From positions 1 to 64,000 of the forward strand of contig CAKKTI010000064.1 of NCBI GenBank assembly GCA_920105805.1: DNA of 64,000 nt. The letters are read 5' to 3'. This stretch comes from Condylostoma magnum (taxonomy: Eukaryota > Ciliophora > Heterotrichea > Heterotrichida > Condylostomatidae). The notes below the pieces were generated by a model, which did not search any database, was not told where the DNA came from, and worked only from the letters and a program-made list of their open reading frames with translations. Each line of letters opens with the position of its first letter. Position 1 is the first letter of the stretch. Positions 61,083-64,000 of this stretch are shown in pieces. The position numbers and the translations under genes were made by a program.

Positions 61083-62813
61083 ATGAGATCTAACTCCCAC
61101 AAATCAGGCGCAACTCCATCTGCGCATCCTGCGTCCACTCAAGGTACATTTGACTAGGACGGAGGTGAGGCGATCAGAGTCGCTGTTAGGGTTCGTCCTA
61201 TAAATCAACGAGAGGTCAGTATGAATTACTCTAATTGCTTAATTCCAGTTAACCAGAATCAGCTGCACTTGTAGATAAAGCAAGGAGTGCGGTAATATAA
61301 CTTTCATCACATTTTCAATGATCAGGCTAACTAGGTATAGGTGTTTTAGGAACTAGGAGGGCATATTTTACTAGATGCGTCATTAGAAGGTTATTCTACT
61401 ACAATTTTTGCATATGGGTAGACGGGGAGTGGTAAAACGTATACTATGGCAGGGCAGGAGGACAGGCTGGGAAATGCAGATTATACCTCGGATGACAGTG
61501 ATGGGATAATACCCAGGTCTATTGTATATGTGTGATAGTAAATGAGCAGTCGTAGTGAAAACTACTATGTAAAAGCAGGGTTCTTTTAGATATACAACGA
61601 GCAAATAAGAGACTTGCTAAATCCCCAGTCTGGAGCTCTACACTGTAGATGAAACTCAAAATAAGGGTTTTATATAGAGAACCTGTTGATAGTAGACTGC
61701 ACTAGCATAGATGACCTTATAGCAGTGTTGCACGAAGGCATGAGGAACAGGAAAACAGGGAGTCATGAGTTGAATAAGGACAGCTCACGTTCTCACTCTA
61801 TACTAATGATCTACTTTATAAGTGAGATAACAGAGGCAGGACACGCGATTAAAAGGTACGGGAAAACATACTTCGTAGATTTAGCAGGAAGTGAAAGGTT
61901 GAAAGAGAGTAAATCTACGGGTGGAATGGTAAAAGAGACGGGTAATATAAATAAATCTCTGTTTATACTGGGGAAGGTGATTTCAGAGCTGGGAGACAAG
62001 CGTAAAAGAGGCCTTAATCCACATATTCCATACAGAGACTCTAAACTAACGATGGTTTTAATGGACTCTCTGGGAGGGTCATCTAAGGCCATAATGATTG
62101 CTTGTGTGTCCCCGGCCAATGCCTACGCGGATGAAACTTAATCTACCTTAGAATACGCTACTAGGGCCATGAATATACGAAACAAGCCGGTTTTGCAAGT
62201 TGATAGCAGTGAATACGAAATCATTAACCTGAGAAGGGAAGCTTAGCTGCTAAGAATGGAAAATGAGTACTTAAAGGAGCAATTATAAAGAGCTGCGGGC
62301 GGGTTACCGCCCATGATGGTTGAGTATGCCAACATGTACAATAATCAGGAAGGGTAACCGTCTTAGACTAATGACTTGTAGTAGTAATTAGTTGGCTTAA
62401 GGGAGGAAAATGCTAGACTGAGGTAGACTAGAGAGACTGTGGAGAGGGATTATCATCAGACTATGATCGATAATTAAAATTACTATATGAAGTTAGAGAA
62501 CCTAGAAAACTCCTTTGTAGGAACTGCTATGATTAGATAGGATGACAGCCAGCCTAGGATTTCCTCTGAGTACACTATTACCTCATTGCTTACTGAAAAT
62601 GCAAACTTGAAGAAAAGGTTGAACAGTATTCAGTAAGAGTACAGTAGTCCAAATTAATCGAGTACAGGAAGCAACAATACAGAAGATGTCGATTAATTGA
62701 GGGAAATTAATCAATAGCTGTAGAAAAGATTAGAGTTTTTGTAAGTTAGAGAAAGAGAGTTAATGGAACATTTAATCAAAGTGCAGAGAGAAAGATCGGC
62801 TAATAGAAAATAG
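61083..62813 (+). CDS. KIF12/kinesin-16-like kinesin motor
   Basis: 576 residues. After a 35-residue lead the motor has VAVRVRPIN, YGQTGSGKTYTMAG (P-loop), LNKDSSRSHSIL, FVDLAGSERLKES and [19 protein letters not shown]. The segment LHCRWNSKQGFYIENLLIVDC matches the RW-x-x-x-x-GFYVE pattern characteristic of KIF12-type kinesins, often linked to cilia. A coiled-coil tail follows (NLRREAQLLRMENEYLKEQL, LREINQQLQKRLEFLQ). Many TAG=Gln and several TGA=Trp. It ends at TAG-TAA 62811-62816, or a second TAG-TAA pair at 62835-62840. Confidence 0.9.
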
Positions 62814-62826
62814 TAAATTAGTAATT

Positions 62827-64000
62827 CTAACCATTAGTAACACAGGCTAGGCATACCTTGTAGCCACAATCACAGGTAAAGTAGCCAGAAGGTATCAATT
62901 TGTTGCATTAGTTGCAATCATAAGTAGGACTCTCTGAGGTTTGATATTCAAGCATCTCTCCGTCATTTTTACAGGTTAAAACTAAATTTTTCTCAGTTCT
63001 GAATGCACATTCTAAGCAGCAGTTGAACCGATCGTTGTCCGTGAAGCATCCCTTGCTAGATCTATAGCTACTGGAGCATATGTTACACCTAAAGATCAAA
63101 TCTTACTACAGCTCGTTTCATATCAGCATTTTCCCTTAGTATGAATTAAAGCCTTCAGGTCTATTAATGCATCGTCGACATATGTCATATCAGCAAGTTC
63201 TACAGTGATAACTCAGGCCATTTCTTATCAACTTACATCTTTGGCACTAGAATTACTCATTAGCTGCACCGTATCTTTTAGCATAGATTCTACTAGCATT
63301 GAATAGTTTTAAATCGTGCTGGGAAGGACAGCATTTAGTTGTATTGACTGCAGTGGCTTGAAATTTACTGCAGTTCATGCATAAGGTATACTTGCATGTG
63401 TCGCAAAAGTAGGATTTTTTAAAGTCTTTGTATGAGCATAGACAGCATTAGGGTTCTTCGAATACGTTTAGATCCTGGTAAGTCTGTTATATGTCATCAA
63501 CTTAATCTAGCCAATTGTTGTCATTTTAGCATTTAATATTGTATGATTATGTATTGAAATATTATGCAGTGTTGTAAAAGTATTACTCATTGTCTAGGAA
63601 TAAATCGTCATTTTCGCATATTGAGAATAAATCATCTCTTATTGAAAACAAGTTAAGAAGTCTTTTATTTTGAATTGATTTTAGCATTATGTTGACAAAA
63701 GTTCTTTTGCTTATGAGTTAACAGTCTCCCATGATTCTCTCTATTATCTACTATATAAAACTAGGCTTAGCTTTATGTAATAAAGAATAATATTTCTTCA
63801 ACTACTCTATTTAATCATTGGAATTTTCTTAGAATATTGGAATCCTTATAAGTTCAATGGCAATATCTATGTATCTTTTAAATAACTTTTTAAGATAATA
63901 TTATGACTTATCAATACTTCCAGTAGCAGAAAACAAAGCCTCAGCCTTTTCCCTAAAAGTTCCCCTACACATAAAAATTGCAAAATATATAAGATTTTCT
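62827..64000 (-). CDS. Cys/His-rich zinc-binding protein, partial (5' end outside window)
   Basis: At least 390 residues, running off the right edge. The visible N-terminal part (FMCRGTFREKAEALFSATGS) resembles an EF-hand-like segment as in TBC1D8/9 or MUG-type proteins. The C-terminal 250 residues hold repeated CxxC...CxxC pairs (CCLCSYK...CDTCKYTLCMNC, CQRCKLIRNGLSYHCRTCWYDICRRC, CNICSS, CDCGYKVCLAC), like DC1/C1-like or ZZ zinc-binding modules in tandem. These suggest protein- or lipid-binding roles; the exact family is not settled. The stop is TAG 62827 or TAA 62818, adjoining the kinesin end. Confidence 0.65.

Overview
The window reads as macronuclear-type DNA of a ciliate that uses all three standard stop codons both as sense codons and as terminators. 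TAA and TAG are read as glutamine and TGA as tryptophan inside well-conserved genes, for example the Rab WDTAGQ motif at 3900-3917, the RWWW motif of a nonaspanin near 14626-14634, and three TGA codons in one DUSP domain at 60916-60930. Yet genes also end at TAG (a Rab ending KRKCC-TAG at 4358), at TAA (21225) and at TGA (9910). This matches the ambiguous code known from the heterotrich Condylostoma magnum (translation table 28). A karyorelictid, in which only TGA terminates, fits less well because many natural ends here are TAA or TAG. Under the standard code almost every gene looks shattered, so all genes below were read with TAA/TAG=Gln and TGA=Trp. Their 3' ends are the least certain coordinates.

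Layout. 1-1463: a partial DP-like winged-helix gene and a small EF-hand gene (minus), with AT-rich DNA. 1957-7776: a plus-strand run of a SET methyltransferase, a Rab21-like GTPase, two tandem MGCC-anchored kinases (the second a CDPK-like pseudokinase) and a small secreted protein. 7918-9910: a FYVE protein and a two-EF-hand protein, diverging. 10539-19502: a tight minus-strand array, in transcription order MOK kinase, small membrane protein, pyruvate-kinase-like protein, TM9 nonaspanin and a BAR/GRAM/VASt sterol-transfer-like protein. 19771-30113: an NME5/RSP23-like protein, coiled-coil proteins, a methyltransferase, a mitochondrial-looking protein and tRNA-Ala(AGC). 30505-41190: a membrane protein, a TENT/Trf4-type nucleotidyltransferase, glutaminyl-tRNA synthetase and CFAP43. 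41321-49000: an ankyrin protein, unknowns, a QRICH2/DUF4795-like protein and a CDPK. 49505-64000: prolidase, kinesin-1-like, dephospho-CoA kinase, a PG-rich-repeat-like protein, a double cyclic-nucleotide-binding protein, a DUSP-domain protein, a KIF12-like kinesin and a partial zinc-finger protein.

Many of these genes serve cilia (NME5/RSP23, MOK, CFAP43, the QRICH2-like and PG-rich-like proteins, two kinesins) or calcium and membrane signalling. No transposon, virus-like element or CRISPR array was recognised. Genes are packed very tightly. Several neighbours are separated by only about 20 bp, including two divergent pairs whose start codons lie 20-21 bp apart, and some convergent pairs overlap at their stop codons. 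Nearly all genes read as one uninterrupted frame. At two places a short intron (about 20-30 nt) is the simplest explanation of a frame change.
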